A DNA stretch of 64,000 nucleotides, from positions 3,116,501 to 3,180,500 of the forward strand of contig NZ_CP089538.1 of the NCBI RefSeq assembly GCF_021233055.1. Reading direction: 5' to 3'. The position numbers and the translations under genes are program-made. Shown here piece by piece: positions 53,061-62,318 of the stretch. Under the pieces are notes generated by a model, which was given only the letters and a program-made list of their open reading frames with translations, had not been told where the DNA came from and ran no database searches. This DNA is from Spirosoma oryzicola (GTDB taxonomy: Bacteria; Bacteroidota; Bacteroidia; Cytophagales; Spirosomataceae). Position 1 is the stretch's first letter; each line of letters starts with the position of its first letter.

Positions 53061-53819
53061 ATGTCAGTTGCTTTCTTAAAGGACGAGCGTAAAGAGTTAA
53101 TTATTAAACAGATAGGACTCCACACGCGGATGAGCCTAACGGATTTGGCTACGACACTCAACGTGTCGGAAGACACGATTCGACGCGATATCAATGATCT
53201 GTCGGAAGAAGGTAAGCTGATCAAGATTCGTGGGGGTGCTATGTCAAAAGCGTATCATCACTCGTCACAGTTGCAGGAAACGTACGCACATCAAAATAAA
53301 ATAACGATTGCGGAGAAAGCCTTGACGCTACTTCATGACGGTATGCTTATTCTGATCGGTGGCGGAACAACCATCCGGGAGTTTATCAAGATGATACCAA
53401 CGGATCTGAAAGCCACCTTCATCACCGTAAACCCGCTGACAGCCGTTGAGCTGCTGGACAAGCCCAATCTGGAAATCATTATGATTGGCGGGCAAATTTC
53501 CCGCTATAGCCGAATGAGCGTTGGGGGCGAAGTGTACCAGCGGCTGTCTGAGTTACGGGTCGATCTGTGCATTATGGGAACAAACGCCATTGACCCCAAA
53601 GAAGGGCTGACCGACTCAGACTGGGAAACGGTACAGGCGAAAAAAGCCATGATTCGGGCGGCTCAGAAGGTAGCGGTATTGGCCATCGCCGAGAAAATGA
53701 ATAGCGTCATGCGCATGAAAGTTGCGGATTTAGACCAGATCGATTACCTGGTTACGGAACTATCCGCTGACTCCGTACAACTGGCTCCTTACCGGACCGG
53801 ACAGACAAACGTGCTTTAA
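53061..53819 (+). CDS. DeoR-family transcriptional regulator
   Basis: The 252-residue product has an N-terminal helix-turn-helix (about residues 20-60, MSLTDLATTLNVSEDTIRRD, LSEEGKLIKIRGGAM) and a C-terminal sugar-phosphate sensing domain (ILIGGGTTIREFIKMIP, TVNPLTAVELL, IMIGGQISRYSRMSVGG, CIMGTNAIDPKEGLTD). DeoR proteins repress sugar catabolism genes and release DNA when they bind a phosphorylated sugar. It is divergent from susC, and the palindromes between them are the likely operators. Confidence 0.93.
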   Translation: MSVAFLKDERKELIIKQIGLHTRMSLTDLATTLNVSEDTIRRDINDLSEEGKLIKIRGGAMSKAYHHSSQLQETYAHQNKITIAEKALTLLHDGMLILIGGGTTIREFIKMIPTDLKATFITVNPLTAVELLDKPNLEIIMIGGQISRYSRMSVGGEVYQRLSELRVDLCIMGTNAIDPKEGLTDSDWETVQAKKAMIRAAQKVAVLAIAEKMNSVMRMKVADLDQIDYLVTELSADSVQLAPYRTGQTNVL

Positions 53820-53980
53820 GCAGTTGTTTTAAATTCTGGCCTAAAAACCATTCTGATTCTGTTCAATCGGCCTTTTTTCCATACAAAAGTCGTCCCATTC
53901 GCTCAAATTTTCAACCACAGCCCGACAAATGCTGTTTAGTAAGCAGTTCCGATTTCATACTAAACTAACGCTTCTTTGTC

Positions 53981-54142
53981 ATGGGAAATTTATTGTACAC
54001 CATCGCCGTCATCTTGATCATCATCTGGCTGCTGGGCTTCTTAGGATTTAACAGTTTTGGCTTAGGTGGCCTCATTCACGTACTGTTAGTTATCGCCATT
54101 ATTGCCGTTGTTCTTCGCCTGATTCAGGGTCGAAGTGTGTAG
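53981..54142 (+). CDS. small two-span membrane protein, lmo0937 family
   Basis: The 53-residue product starts MGNLLYTIAVILIIIWLLG and has two hydrophobic segments at about residues 4-22 and 33-46, joined by a Gly-rich turn (FNSFGLGGL). This is the pattern of the lmo0937 small membrane family, which is widespread and stress-linked but without a defined role. It is too short for standard frame scans, but length, composition and the terminator directly after it support it. Confidence 0.75.
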   Translation: MGNLLYTIAVILIIIWLLGFLGFNSFGLGGLIHVLLVIAIIAVVLRLIQGRSV

Positions 54143-54161
54143 CGGATTTGAGTAATACATG

Positions 54162-54197
54162 AAAAGCCAGTATCAAACCGATGCTGGCTTTTTTTAT
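54162..54197 (+). terminator. terminator after the small membrane protein gene
   Basis: Stem aaagccagtatc pairs with gatgctggcttt around a five-base loop with one G-T pair, then a T-run follows. Confidence 0.9.
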
Positions 54198-54290
54198 GGA
54201 TACAAATGACTTTTTTAGCCGTTAGCGTTCTCTAACGTTTACCTAATTTTTTTCTAATGCTCTTCTAATCCGGCCAACTGGCCAACGCTC

Positions 54291-54372
54291 TACCTTTGTT
54301 GTATTAGTTTAACATGTATTTTAAGGTAGATAATCCAAAAATGCCAGCCCTTCTGGGACTGGCGTTTTTTGT
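54291..54372 (+). ncRNA. candidate small RNA with its own promoter and terminator
   Basis: A TACCTTTG box at 54291-54298 matches the TAnnTTTG consensus. About 40 bases downstream a hairpin (gccagccc / gggactggc, 54342-54362) with a T-run ends the unit. The transcript would be about 65-75 nt and contains no plausible coding frame of useful length. The evidence is promoter-terminator spacing only. Confidence 0.4.
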
Positions 54373-54393
54373 TACGAACCGCTTCCTTTAAAC

Positions 54394-54750
54394 TTAAGGA
54401 AACGTAACCTCCCCGGCTTCACCCGTGGGTTCAAGTACGGACACCTGGATACCCTTTGCCGAATCAGCTTCGTCTGGTTTTTGTCCGCTGGCCAGATAAG
54501 CTATGACCGCCTGCTCATTGGCAAAGTGATACCTTTCTATAACCTGGCTACCAGGTTCTGATTCCGGCGATTCCCTTTTTTGCCCGTCAGAAACAAGCAG
54601 GTTCAAAACGGTAAAATCATCGGTCCGACGAACCCTTATCGTTAATGTCGCCGACTCGGCGGCCCCGCCTTCCCGGTTGGTATTTAGAATTGTGTAGTAG
54701 TTACCAGCGTTGCCGGTATTTTCAAGAAGCCAGTTATAAATCGTTTCCAT
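54394..54750 (-). CDS. hypothetical protein (118 aa)
   Basis: The product starts METIYNWLLENTGNAGNYYT and is soluble, with a central beta-rich part (LTIRVRRTDDFTVLNLLV) and acidic tail. I recognise no domain. It is flanked on its 3' side by the terminator of the candidate small RNA. The function is unknown. Confidence 0.55.
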   Translation of the reverse strand: METIYNWLLENTGNAGNYYTILNTNREGGAAESATLTIRVRRTDDFTVLNLLVSDGQKRESPESEPGSQVIERYHFANEQAVIAYLASGQKPDEADSAKGIQVSVLEPTGEAGEVTFP

Positions 54751-55041
54751 AGCGAATGTCCTCCAGACTGATTACAACCATAACGGAGTAAGAGTCATCG
54801 CTGTTTTTAAAATAGACGTATGCTGCGAGCGACGGCAACGTAAGCAGTCCACCAGGGCTATGATGGCAACACCTAAACGCAGTGAATGGCAACGGCGCTC
54901 ACTACAATAGCTAACCAACTGACTGCTAATTATATAGCCATTCGGTGCCCGAAGCTTGTAAGCCTAATTATAAAAACCCCAAACAACTTCCGCCTTTACG
55001 TTGTCCAAAGACTAGTTACAATGCCTTATCTCAACGTCCCT

Positions 55042-55662
55042 ATGGCCACGAACAACGATGATCTACACGGCAATGCGCCAGATTCCGCCCCGGTAGCGCT
55101 TCTGATCATTGATATGATCAATGACCTTGAATTTCCGGGTGGCGAAAACGTACTGGAGCCAGCCGAGAAAGCAGCCGAGAAAATTGCCCACCTGAAAAAG
55201 CAGGCGAAAGAATTAAAGATACCAGTCATTTATGCCAATGACAATTTTGGCAAATGGCGCTCTGATTTTAACGAACTCATTGATCACTGTCTGAACGACG
55301 GCGTTCGAGGCCAGCGATTGGTTGAACTTCTCAAACCCGACCGCGAAGATTATGTCGTACTGAAGCCGAAGCATTCTATTTTCTTCGCCACCACGCTTGA
55401 TGCGTTACTGACCTACCTACACGTTGAGCAGCTCGTTATAATGGGTATCAGCGCCGATGTGTGCGTCCAGTTTTCGGCGAACGATGCTTACATGCGTGAT
55501 TTCGGTTTGTACGTTCCAGCCGATTGCGTAGCCAGTCAATCAGCGGAAAACACCAAGCAGGCGGTCGATTACATGGCACGGGTCCTTAGAGCGGATACCA
55601 CGCCCTCGGATAAACTTGATCTGAGCCGTTTGCTTCAAGAGTCATCATCAGTGCAAGAATAG
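55042..55662 (+). CDS. isochorismatase-family cysteine hydrolase
   Basis: The product has 206 residues from ATG 55042 (213 from the in-frame ATG 55021). The catalytic triad of the family is visible as LLIIDMINDLEFPGG (Asp), VLKPKHSIFFATTLDALL (Lys) and GISADVCVQFSANDA (Cys). Such enzymes hydrolyse amides or vinyl ethers, including nicotinamide. It is convergent with the TetR gene of the efflux locus. Confidence 0.9.
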   Translation: MATNNDDLHGNAPDSAPVALLIIDMINDLEFPGGENVLEPAEKAAEKIAHLKKQAKELKIPVIYANDNFGKWRSDFNELIDHCLNDGVRGQRLVELLKPDREDYVVLKPKHSIFFATTLDALLTYLHVEQLVIMGISADVCVQFSANDAYMRDFGLYVPADCVASQSAENTKQAVDYMARVLRADTTPSDKLDLSRLLQESSSVQE

Positions 55663-55683
55663 AATATTACACTTTTTATAAAT

Positions 55684-56325
55684 TTAAGTTTCCTTACATT
55701 GCTCAGCTTCTCCGTAGAACTTAGGCGTCAACATTCCTCTGAGCAATAGATTAACTACCTGATCGGCTTGATCAGCAATGTCTACCGGTAATGCCGCTAC
55801 CATCTCAGCCGGAAACTGTTTTAAATAATCCGGATCGTTCAGTTGTTGCATGGCGCTGATGTACACAATCAGCGCTGTGTACCGCGTAGGATCATCCCGT
55901 ACGTACCCTACACGTACGCCTTCGTCCATCAACTGCCCGAAATGCTTCAATAGAATTTCGCGTTTGTACACGCATAACTTCTCCCAAGCCTCTGGCTCTG
56001 AATGCCTTAAATCAGACCAGAAGTTTGGGTGTGTATTGGCAAAACTGACGCCGATGAAGCGTAGGTACTGCGCAAACCGCTGCCGCAACGACAAATCAAC
56101 GTCGTTCAGAATCGCTTCGGCTTTGATCTGATAGTCTGCGGCAAATTGATCCATGCAGGCCATCAGGATGTCGGCCTTGCTGCTGAAATGATTGTAAATC
56201 GTCTTTTTACTAATCGATAAATCACGCACAATATCATCGATCAGCACATGACTGTAGCCATGTTGCAGAAACAGCCGTTGGGCGGATTCTAGAATCCGCT
56301 TACTCATTTTAATTTTTACAGACAC
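55684..56325 (-). CDS. TetR-family transcriptional regulator of the efflux operon
   Basis: The 213-residue product has an N-terminal helix-turn-helix (ILESAQRLFLQHGYSHVLID then DLSISKKTIYNHFSSKADIL, residues about 9-55) and a helical ligand-binding domain. It is divergent from the RND operon by 142 bp, and a TACAC-N6-GTGTA palindrome lies between them. It is the probable repressor of the pump, released by a pump substrate. Confidence 0.93.
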   Translation of the reverse strand: MSVKIKMSKRILESAQRLFLQHGYSHVLIDDIVRDLSISKKTIYNHFSSKADILMACMDQFAADYQIKAEAILNDVDLSLRQRFAQYLRFIGVSFANTHPNFWSDLRHSEPEAWEKLCVYKREILLKHFGQLMDEGVRVGYVRDDPTRYTALIVYISAMQQLNDPDYLKQFPAEMVAALPVDIADQADQVVNLLLRGMLTPKFYGEAEQCKET

Positions 56326-56352
56326 TGTTTAAAAGTCAAGAGGAAACTAAAA

Positions 56353-56368
56353 TACACCAAAAAGTGTA
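56353..56368. promoter_or_regulatory. TACAC-N6-GTGTA palindrome, probable TetR operator
   Basis: Arms tacac (56353-56357) and gtgta (56364-56368) with the A-rich spacer caaaaa. It lies between the divergent TetR gene and the efflux operon, and a TA-rich, TTTG-like box sits immediately to its right. This is a typical place for a TetR dimer. Confidence 0.65.
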
Positions 56369-56467
56369 ATATTTGCGCAACGAATAGCTGTACCATTGCC
56401 AAGTAAATAAAAACCGCGTTTATCGCCGAACGGTTCTTACCCATTACTCTATTACGCCATAGTAGCC

Positions 56468-57538
56468 ATGAACTACGCTCCTAGTCAATTGTTTATCAGC
56501 GGCCTACTGATTTTTAGTCTGACGGCCTGCCAGTCAGCGTCCGATAAACAGCAGCATGCCAGCTCGGCTGCGCCCGAAGCTCCCGCTCCTATTCCGGTTG
56601 TTGTCAGTCCGATCAAAAATACACAGGAAGGGGGTCAACTGGTTCTGAGCGGCTCGGCCGAATCCGAAACAACAGTTAATTTAGGTTTTATGGTGGGTGG
56701 CAAACTCAACCGGGTTCCGATTCAGGAAGGCCAAACGGTTCGGGCGGGTCAGCTGATTGCGTCCATCGAGCCAACGGACTATCAGTTGGGCGTCACCATC
56801 GCCAACGCAAATGTGGCGCGGGTGCAGGACGAATACAACCGGCTCACCATTCTGAAAGAACGCGGCAGCGTGACGCCCAGCGATTATGAGAAAGTAGTTA
56901 CGGGATTGGACGAAGTCAAAGCGCGGCAGCAGTTGGCTCAGAAAAATTTAAAAGAAACAAAACTGTACGCACCCATTTCGGGGATTGTAGCCCGCAAGGG
57001 AGCCAACCCCGGTGAAATCATCCCACAGGGTCAACCGCTTTTTCAGATTGCCGACATTCAGCCGATCAAGGTTCGGGTGGCCGTACCGGAATCCGAAGTA
57101 GGTCAGCTCCGGCTGGGACAATTGGCGCAGGTAACGATTCCAGCCCTTAATCAAACGTACAAGGGCAAAATATCCTTGATCGGTGCCGTGGCGGACCCTT
57201 CGTCGCGTACGTATTCGGTCAAGATCGACTTACCCAACCCCCGACTTCAGATTCGTCCCGGCATGATCGCCGACGCTCGCCTGACCTCATCGCATACCAC
57301 AAAAGCGCTCACGTTGGCAGGCAATGCCGTCCTGCGCGACGATGATCAGTCCACCTACGTATTTGTGGCGGACCCTCAGAAAAAGCAAGCATTCAAACGC
57401 AAAGTAACCGTCGGAAAGGTTTTCGCCAGCGACGTTGAAATCACGTCGGGCCTTTCGGCTAACGATCTGATCGTCACGGGCGGACAGCAGAAACTCCAGA
57501 ATGGTTCGTCGATTCAATTCAATCAGCCCGCACAATGA
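56468..57538 (+). CDS. RND efflux periplasmic adaptor subunit, lipoprotein
   Basis: The 356-residue product has a lipoprotein signal (LFISGLLIFSLTAC), biotinyl-lipoyl-like halves (LVLSGSAESETTVNLGFMVGG, RAGQLIASIEPTDYQL) around a coiled-coil helical hairpin (about 100-155), and a beta-barrel domain (VAVPESEVGQLRLGQLAQVTIP). It links the inner-membrane pump to the outer-membrane channel. The pump gene starts within four bases of its stop (overlap 57535-57538). Confidence 0.94.
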   Translation: MNYAPSQLFISGLLIFSLTACQSASDKQQHASSAAPEAPAPIPVVVSPIKNTQEGGQLVLSGSAESETTVNLGFMVGGKLNRVPIQEGQTVRAGQLIASIEPTDYQLGVTIANANVARVQDEYNRLTILKERGSVTPSDYEKVVTGLDEVKARQQLAQKNLKETKLYAPISGIVARKGANPGEIIPQGQPLFQIADIQPIKVRVAVPESEVGQLRLGQLAQVTIPALNQTYKGKISLIGAVADPSSRTYSVKIDLPNPRLQIRPGMIADARLTSSHTTKALTLAGNAVLRDDDQSTYVFVADPQKKQAFKRKVTVGKVFASDVEITSGLSANDLIVTGGQQKLQNGSSIQFNQPAQ

Positions 57539-60500
57539 ATCCCATCAAAGGCTCTTTACACTATCCGCAAGTGACGCTTAGCGTCGTGTTTCTGGCGGTA
57601 GCGGTTGGCATTTATTCGTTGCTGACCATGCCCCGCCGGGAGGACCCCAAAATTACGATTCGCTCCGGTCTGGTGGTTGCTTTTTACCCCGGTGCCAACT
57701 CGGCTCAGGTCGAAGATCAGGTAACGCGCAAAATCGAACAGTACTTGTTTGGCTACGCCGAAGTCCGAAAAGAAAAAACGTACTCGACCACCCGCGACGG
57801 GGCCGTTGTCATCAACGTTGAACTGGAAGAAAGCGTTAAAAACCCAGATATTTTCTGGTCGAAACTGCGGCACGATCTGAATCAGGCCAAAGTGCTGGAT
57901 CTGCCCCAGGGCGTTCAGGGACCCATTGTCAACACCGATTTTGGCGACACGGTAGCCCTGCTCATCGGCATCGAATCAGATGATCTGTCGTATACGGAAC
58001 TGGACCAGAATCTCAAACAGATTGAAGACGGTCTGCGTACGATCAAGGCGGTGTCTAAAATTCGGCGTTACGGCGAACAGAAAGAGCAGATTACCATAAC
58101 GGCTCGTTCCGCGCAAATGGTGCAGTACGGCATTAAGTGGACGCAGGTCGTTCAGGTGTTGCAGGCTCAGAATGCCATCAAAGCGACAGGCAATGTTAAG
58201 ACGGAAGATTCTCAAGTCCCGCTTTACGCGCAGGGCTATTACAATACCGAGCAGGAAATCAGTAATCAGGTTATTGGCACCAGTTCCACCGGCGCGGTCG
58301 TACGGCTGGGCGACGTGGCCACGATCAAACGCGAGTATACCGAACCGACATCAAGCATTACGGTCAACAGTCACCGCGCCCTGATGCTGTCGGTAGAGAT
58401 GCAGGAAGGCAATAACATCGTTCAGTTTGGCGATAACGTAGCCGCCAAGCTGGCCGAGATTCAGCACAACCTGCCTAGTTCCATCAAGCTGACAACCGTG
58501 GTCAACCAACCGCAGATTGTTCAGCACAGCGTCAGCGATTTTATCCGCGAGTTTTTCCTGGCGATCATCTCGGTGGTGATCGTGACCATTATTCTGTTAC
58601 CGTTCCGTATTGCCGCCGTAGCCGCGATGGCTATTCCCGTGACCGTTGCTGTCACCTTCGCCCTGTTGCACACCTTTAATATCGAACTGCACCAGGTATC
58701 GCTGGCTGCGCTGATCGTTGTTCTGGGGATGGTGGTTGACGATGCGATTGTCATTGCCGATAACTACGTCGAACTGCTGGACGAAGGCGTTGACCGCTGG
58801 ACAGCCGCCTGGCGCAGTGCGAGTGATCTGGTCGTTCCCGTCCTGACGGCCACGGCTACCATTATCGCGTCGTTTCTGCCGATGGTCATCCTGAGCGGCT
58901 CGGTGGGCGAGTTTATTTTCTCACTGCCCATTACGGTTTCCATTGCCCTGGCCTCCTCGTTTATCGTAGCCATGCTGCTGACACCCTTTCTTTGCTACAC
59001 GTTTATCAAGAAAGGACTTCATCAGGTCATTGATGCGACTCAGCAACACGCTCGGCCTAAAAAGAAATCGCTGCTTGATTACATGCAGGATGGCTACGAC
59101 AAAGCCATTAGCTGGTGCGTCGATCACCGGACCGCTACGCTTGTTTTTGCCGTTGTGTCCATCGCTGCGTCGGGACTGCTATTCAAGGCCATCCGGCAGA
59201 AATTCTTCCCGGCAGCCGAACGAAATCAGTTCGTAGTTGAAGTCTGGATGCCGACGGGTACGAAGCTAGAGAAAACGAAAGAAGCTGTTGTCAAACTGGA
59301 AAACCTGATCAAAAACGATAGCCGGGTTACCAATTATGCGTCCTTTTTTGGCACCAGCGCTCCCCGGTTCTACTACAATTTTTCGCCGGAGCCACCCGTC
59401 ACCTATTACGGTCAGATGTTGATCAATACGCATACGACCGAAGAAACCGAGACGCTGGCCGAAGAACTTACCGACAAAGTAGCGGCTGTTGTTCCCGAGG
59501 GAACGCCCCGCGTCCGATTGATGCAGCAAGGTTCGCTGACCATCGCCCCGGTTGAAGTTCGGATCGTCGGCAACGACCTCAACGAGCTAAAACGGCTTGG
59601 CGCACAGGTGCAGGCCATCGTTCGCCGTGCGCCGGGTAGTTCGCTCGTGCGCACGGATTTCAAAGAAGACTACTACGGTGTCGGCATCAACCTGAAAGAC
59701 GAAGCCAACCGGCTAGGCTTCACCACAACGGGCGTTGCTACAAGCATTTATACCGGCTTTTCGGGCGCACCGATCTCCGTACTTTACGAAGGGGATCAGC
59801 CCATCAATCTGGTCCTTCGGCTCGACGAAGAAAGCCGCCGGAATTTTTCGGACCTGGAAAACACCTACCTGTCATCGCCCGTTACGGGCAGCAGCGTTCC
59901 ACTTCGGCAGATCGCCACGCTGCAACCCGAGTGGCAAACCGGTCGCATTATGCACCGCAACGGCGTTCGGACGCTGACGGTTCAATGCGAGCCCAGCGGC
60001 AATGTTCTACCCTCGGAAATTCTGAAAGCCATCCAGCCCCAGATTGCCAAGCTTGATCTTCCCGTTGGCTACAGCATCCAATACGGGGGTGAAGATGAAA
60101 ACCGCCGAGCCACGTTCAGTCAGATGGTTGGCGCGCTGGGAATCAGCCTGGTGCTTATTTTCCTGATCCTACTTTTCCAGTTCCGCAACCTGAAAGAATC
60201 GCTGGTCGTCATGGCGTCGATTCCGCTTAGTCTGTTCGGTGCCTTGCTGGGTCTGGTACTCACCGGCAACCCGTTTGGCTTTACCGCTTTCATGGGGCTC
60301 ATCAGCTTATCGGGCATCGTTGTCCGCAACGCCATTATCCTGGTCGATTACGCCAATGAACTGATGCGAAAAGGCATGGACGTTCGTACAGCAGCGATAG
60401 AAGCCGGAAAACGACGGTTGCGTCCGATTTTCCTGACGACGATGGCCGCAGCGATTGGGGTTGTCCCCATGATTTTGTCGGGTTCACCGATGTGGAGTCC

Positions 60501-60621
60501 GCTGGCGAGTGTCCTTGCCGTGGGGGTCATTTTCTCGATGGTCATGGCGCTGCTTGTCATACCGGTTCTGTTTGTGATGACGGTCAAAAAGGAAAAAACG
60601 GTTACCGTAGCCACCACCTAG
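57535..60621 (+). CDS. RND-family efflux pump (AcrB-type)
   Basis: The 1028-residue product has an N-terminal TM1 (LSVVFLAVAVGIYSLLTM), a large periplasmic region with porter domain, a 6-helix repeat including TM4 GMVVDDAIVIADNYVEL (Asp-Asp proton relay) and TM10 SGIVVRNAIILVDYANELM, where a Lys of many AcrB proteins is replaced by Asn. This is the proton-driven drug/solute pump of the operon. It overlaps the adaptor gene and lies 12 bp upstream of the outer-membrane factor gene. Confidence 0.95.
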   Translation: MNPIKGSLHYPQVTLSVVFLAVAVGIYSLLTMPRREDPKITIRSGLVVAFYPGANSAQVEDQVTRKIEQYLFGYAEVRKEKTYSTTRDGAVVINVELEESVKNPDIFWSKLRHDLNQAKVLDLPQGVQGPIVNTDFGDTVALLIGIESDDLSYTELDQNLKQIEDGLRTIKAVSKIRRYGEQKEQITITARSAQMVQYGIKWTQVVQVLQAQNAIKATGNVKTEDSQVPLYAQGYYNTEQEISNQVIGTSSTGAVVRLGDVATIKREYTEPTSSITVNSHRALMLSVEMQEGNNIVQFGDNVAAKLAEIQHNLPSSIKLTTVVNQPQIVQHSVSDFIREFFLAIISVVIVTIILLPFRIAAVAAMAIPVTVAVTFALLHTFNIELHQVSLAALIVVLGMVVDDAIVIADNYVELLDEGVDRWTAAWRSASDLVVPVLTATATIIASFLPMVILSGSVGEFIFSLPITVSIALASSFIVAMLLTPFLCYTFIKKGLHQVIDATQQHARPKKKSLLDYMQDGYDKAISWCVDHRTATLVFAVVSIAASGLLFKAIRQKFFPAAERNQFVVEVWMPTGTKLEKTKEAVVKLENLIKNDSRVTNYASFFGTSAPRFYYNFSPEPPVTYYGQMLINTHTTEETETLAEELTDKVAAVVPEGTPRVRLMQQGSLTIAPVEVRIVGNDLNELKRLGAQVQAIVRRAPGSSLVRTDFKEDYYGVGINLKDEANRLGFTTTGVATSIYTGFSGAPISVLYEGDQPINLVLRLDEESRRNFSDLENTYLSSPVTGSSVPLRQIATLQPEWQTGRIMHRNGVRTLTVQCEPSGNVLPSEILKAIQPQIAKLDLPVGYSIQYGGEDENRRATFSQMVGALGISLVLIFLILLFQFRNLKESLVVMASIPLSLFGALLGLVLTGNPFGFTAFMGLISLSGIVVRNAIILVDYANELMRKGMDVRTAAIEAGKRRLRPIFLTTMAAAIGVVPMILSGSPMWSPLASVLAVGVIFSMVMALLVIPVLFVMTVKKEKTVTVATT

Positions 60622-60633
60622 ATTCAGTCAGTT

Positions 60634-61965
60634 ATGAAGTGTCGTATCGTATTCGTACTCTGTATTTTCGTATTCATCAACCCAGCGCTCCGGGCGCAGA
60701 CGATCACGCTTGCCCAGGCGCAGGAACAAGCTATTCAGCAAAACCGACGCCTTAAAATTGCCCGCTACAAGGTGGACGAAACAAGCTATAAAATTACGGA
60801 AGCGCGCAGTCGGCTTTACCCGTTGATCGTCGCCAACGGCATGTACACCTACAACGGTGTCACGCAGGATCTGACCTTGCCGCGCGGTTCTATCAGCGTG
60901 TTACCCGGTGCAACGCCCATCCCGTTACCGCAGCAGGACCTGACCTTGTTCAGGGCAAAACATCATCTATTTCTCGGCAATGTGCTGGCGTATCAACCCA
61001 TCAGCCTGCTCGGAAAAATTAAGGACGGCATTAAAGTAGCCCAGGCCGACGTTGATTTAGCCAACACGCAGGTTAGCCAGGCGGAGCTGGCGATTCGGCA
61101 AGGGGTAGAAAAACTGTATTTCGGTCTGTTGATTGCTCAGAAGCAGCAGCAACAGGCTTTAGCCACCATTGCATTGACGCAGGCGAAGCTATACGATCTG
61201 GAAAGTGCCCTGCTGGCTGGTAAAACCGACCCGGTCAACAAAGTAGGATTACAAGCCGATCTGGCGAACCAGCAGCAGCAGCTTCTGCAAACCAACAACC
61301 AGATCGAAGACTATACCGCCGATCTGAACGAACTGATGGGGCAACCCACTGGAACGGCCTTGACCCCAACACCACTAGCCGATTCGCTGCCGGTTCTTCC
61401 CCCGGTCGAAACGTTTTTAGAGCGGGCCAAAAGCGGTAATCTAGAGGTTCGTCAGGCCGACCAGACCAGCCAGAAAGCGTCGCTTGGCGTACAGGCCGCC
61501 CGGAAGGATTACATTCCAACCGTCGGGGCCGTTGGTGGTTATTTGTTCCAGAATGTTATTTCCGACCTTCCGCAGAGTAATTACTTTCTGGGCTTGCAGG
61601 TAAGCTATACTATCGTTGATTTCGGTCGGCGCAAAGCGTCGCTTAACCAGCGACTTTCGCAGCAGAAGCAGGCCGACGAAAACCGGCAGTACACCCAGGA
61701 ACACATTACCGGCGAAGTCGAGAAAGCGTACCGAAAAGCCCGACAGGCGGCAGCGCTGCTACCCGTTGCGGCTCAGGCGGCTCAATACCGGCGCGATGAA
61801 TTCAAGCTAAAGAATGATCGATTGATTGCTGGTCTAGCGCTCAAGCGTGATGTGCTGGAAACACAGGCCGCCCTCACCAAAGCCGAAGTTGATTTGTACG
61901 CAGCACAACTAGCCTATCGCCTGGCTGTCTCCGATTTGCACCTGTTAACAGGCACACTCCGCTAA
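60634..61965 (+). CDS. TolC-family outer-membrane efflux factor
   Basis: The 443-residue product has a Sec signal (IVFVLCIFVFINPALRAQ) and two copies of the long helical repeat typical of TolC (ITLAQAQEQAIQQNRRLKIARY, then VETFLERAKSGNLEVRQADQ), with coiled coils at about 125-215 and 335-410. It forms the outer-membrane exit channel of the RND pump upstream. Confidence 0.93.
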   Translation: MKCRIVFVLCIFVFINPALRAQTITLAQAQEQAIQQNRRLKIARYKVDETSYKITEARSRLYPLIVANGMYTYNGVTQDLTLPRGSISVLPGATPIPLPQQDLTLFRAKHHLFLGNVLAYQPISLLGKIKDGIKVAQADVDLANTQVSQAELAIRQGVEKLYFGLLIAQKQQQQALATIALTQAKLYDLESALLAGKTDPVNKVGLQADLANQQQQLLQTNNQIEDYTADLNELMGQPTGTALTPTPLADSLPVLPPVETFLERAKSGNLEVRQADQTSQKASLGVQAARKDYIPTVGAVGGYLFQNVISDLPQSNYFLGLQVSYTIVDFGRRKASLNQRLSQQKQADENRQYTQEHITGEVEKAYRKARQAAALLPVAAQAAQYRRDEFKLKNDRLIAGLALKRDVLETQAALTKAEVDLYAAQLAYRLAVSDLHLLTGTLR

Positions 61966-61997
61966 CCTGGTTCTTGTCTGTCAGCTGACCAACCAAA

Positions 61998-62030
61998 AAA
62001 TGGCCGCATCCCAGCAGGATGCGGCCATTT
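61998..62030. terminator. terminator of the RND efflux operon
   Basis: Stem aaatggccgcatcc (61998-62011) and ggatgcggccattt (62017-62030) is perfect over 14 bp with a five-base loop. Confidence 0.92.
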
Positions 62031-62318
62031 GGTTAACAATTCACCTAGACTTTATGCGCTTAAAACGCTTTCCCTATACTTGGAGGACCGTCAACACAAT
62101 CAACTGTTAGGATTTGGTCCCGGATGAAGCTGAAACCAAAAGCCAGTTCATTTCTTACCGAATTACTAGTGATCATCCGCTTATACCGTTCTAATGCATA
62201 CCACTTCGCTTATTTTCGCCAACAACCGGTGACGCTTTGGGTTACTCTTATAGAGGCCACTGTGTCCGTTGCTGGACACGCATCAAACCCATGTGGCTTT
62301 TACTACTACCGAAACGTT

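Noticed and set aside
54313..54390. 25-residue peptide frame MYFKVDNPKMPALLG... near the candidate small RNA
   Set aside because: The frame runs through the terminator stem and T-run, so it is unlikely to be translated.
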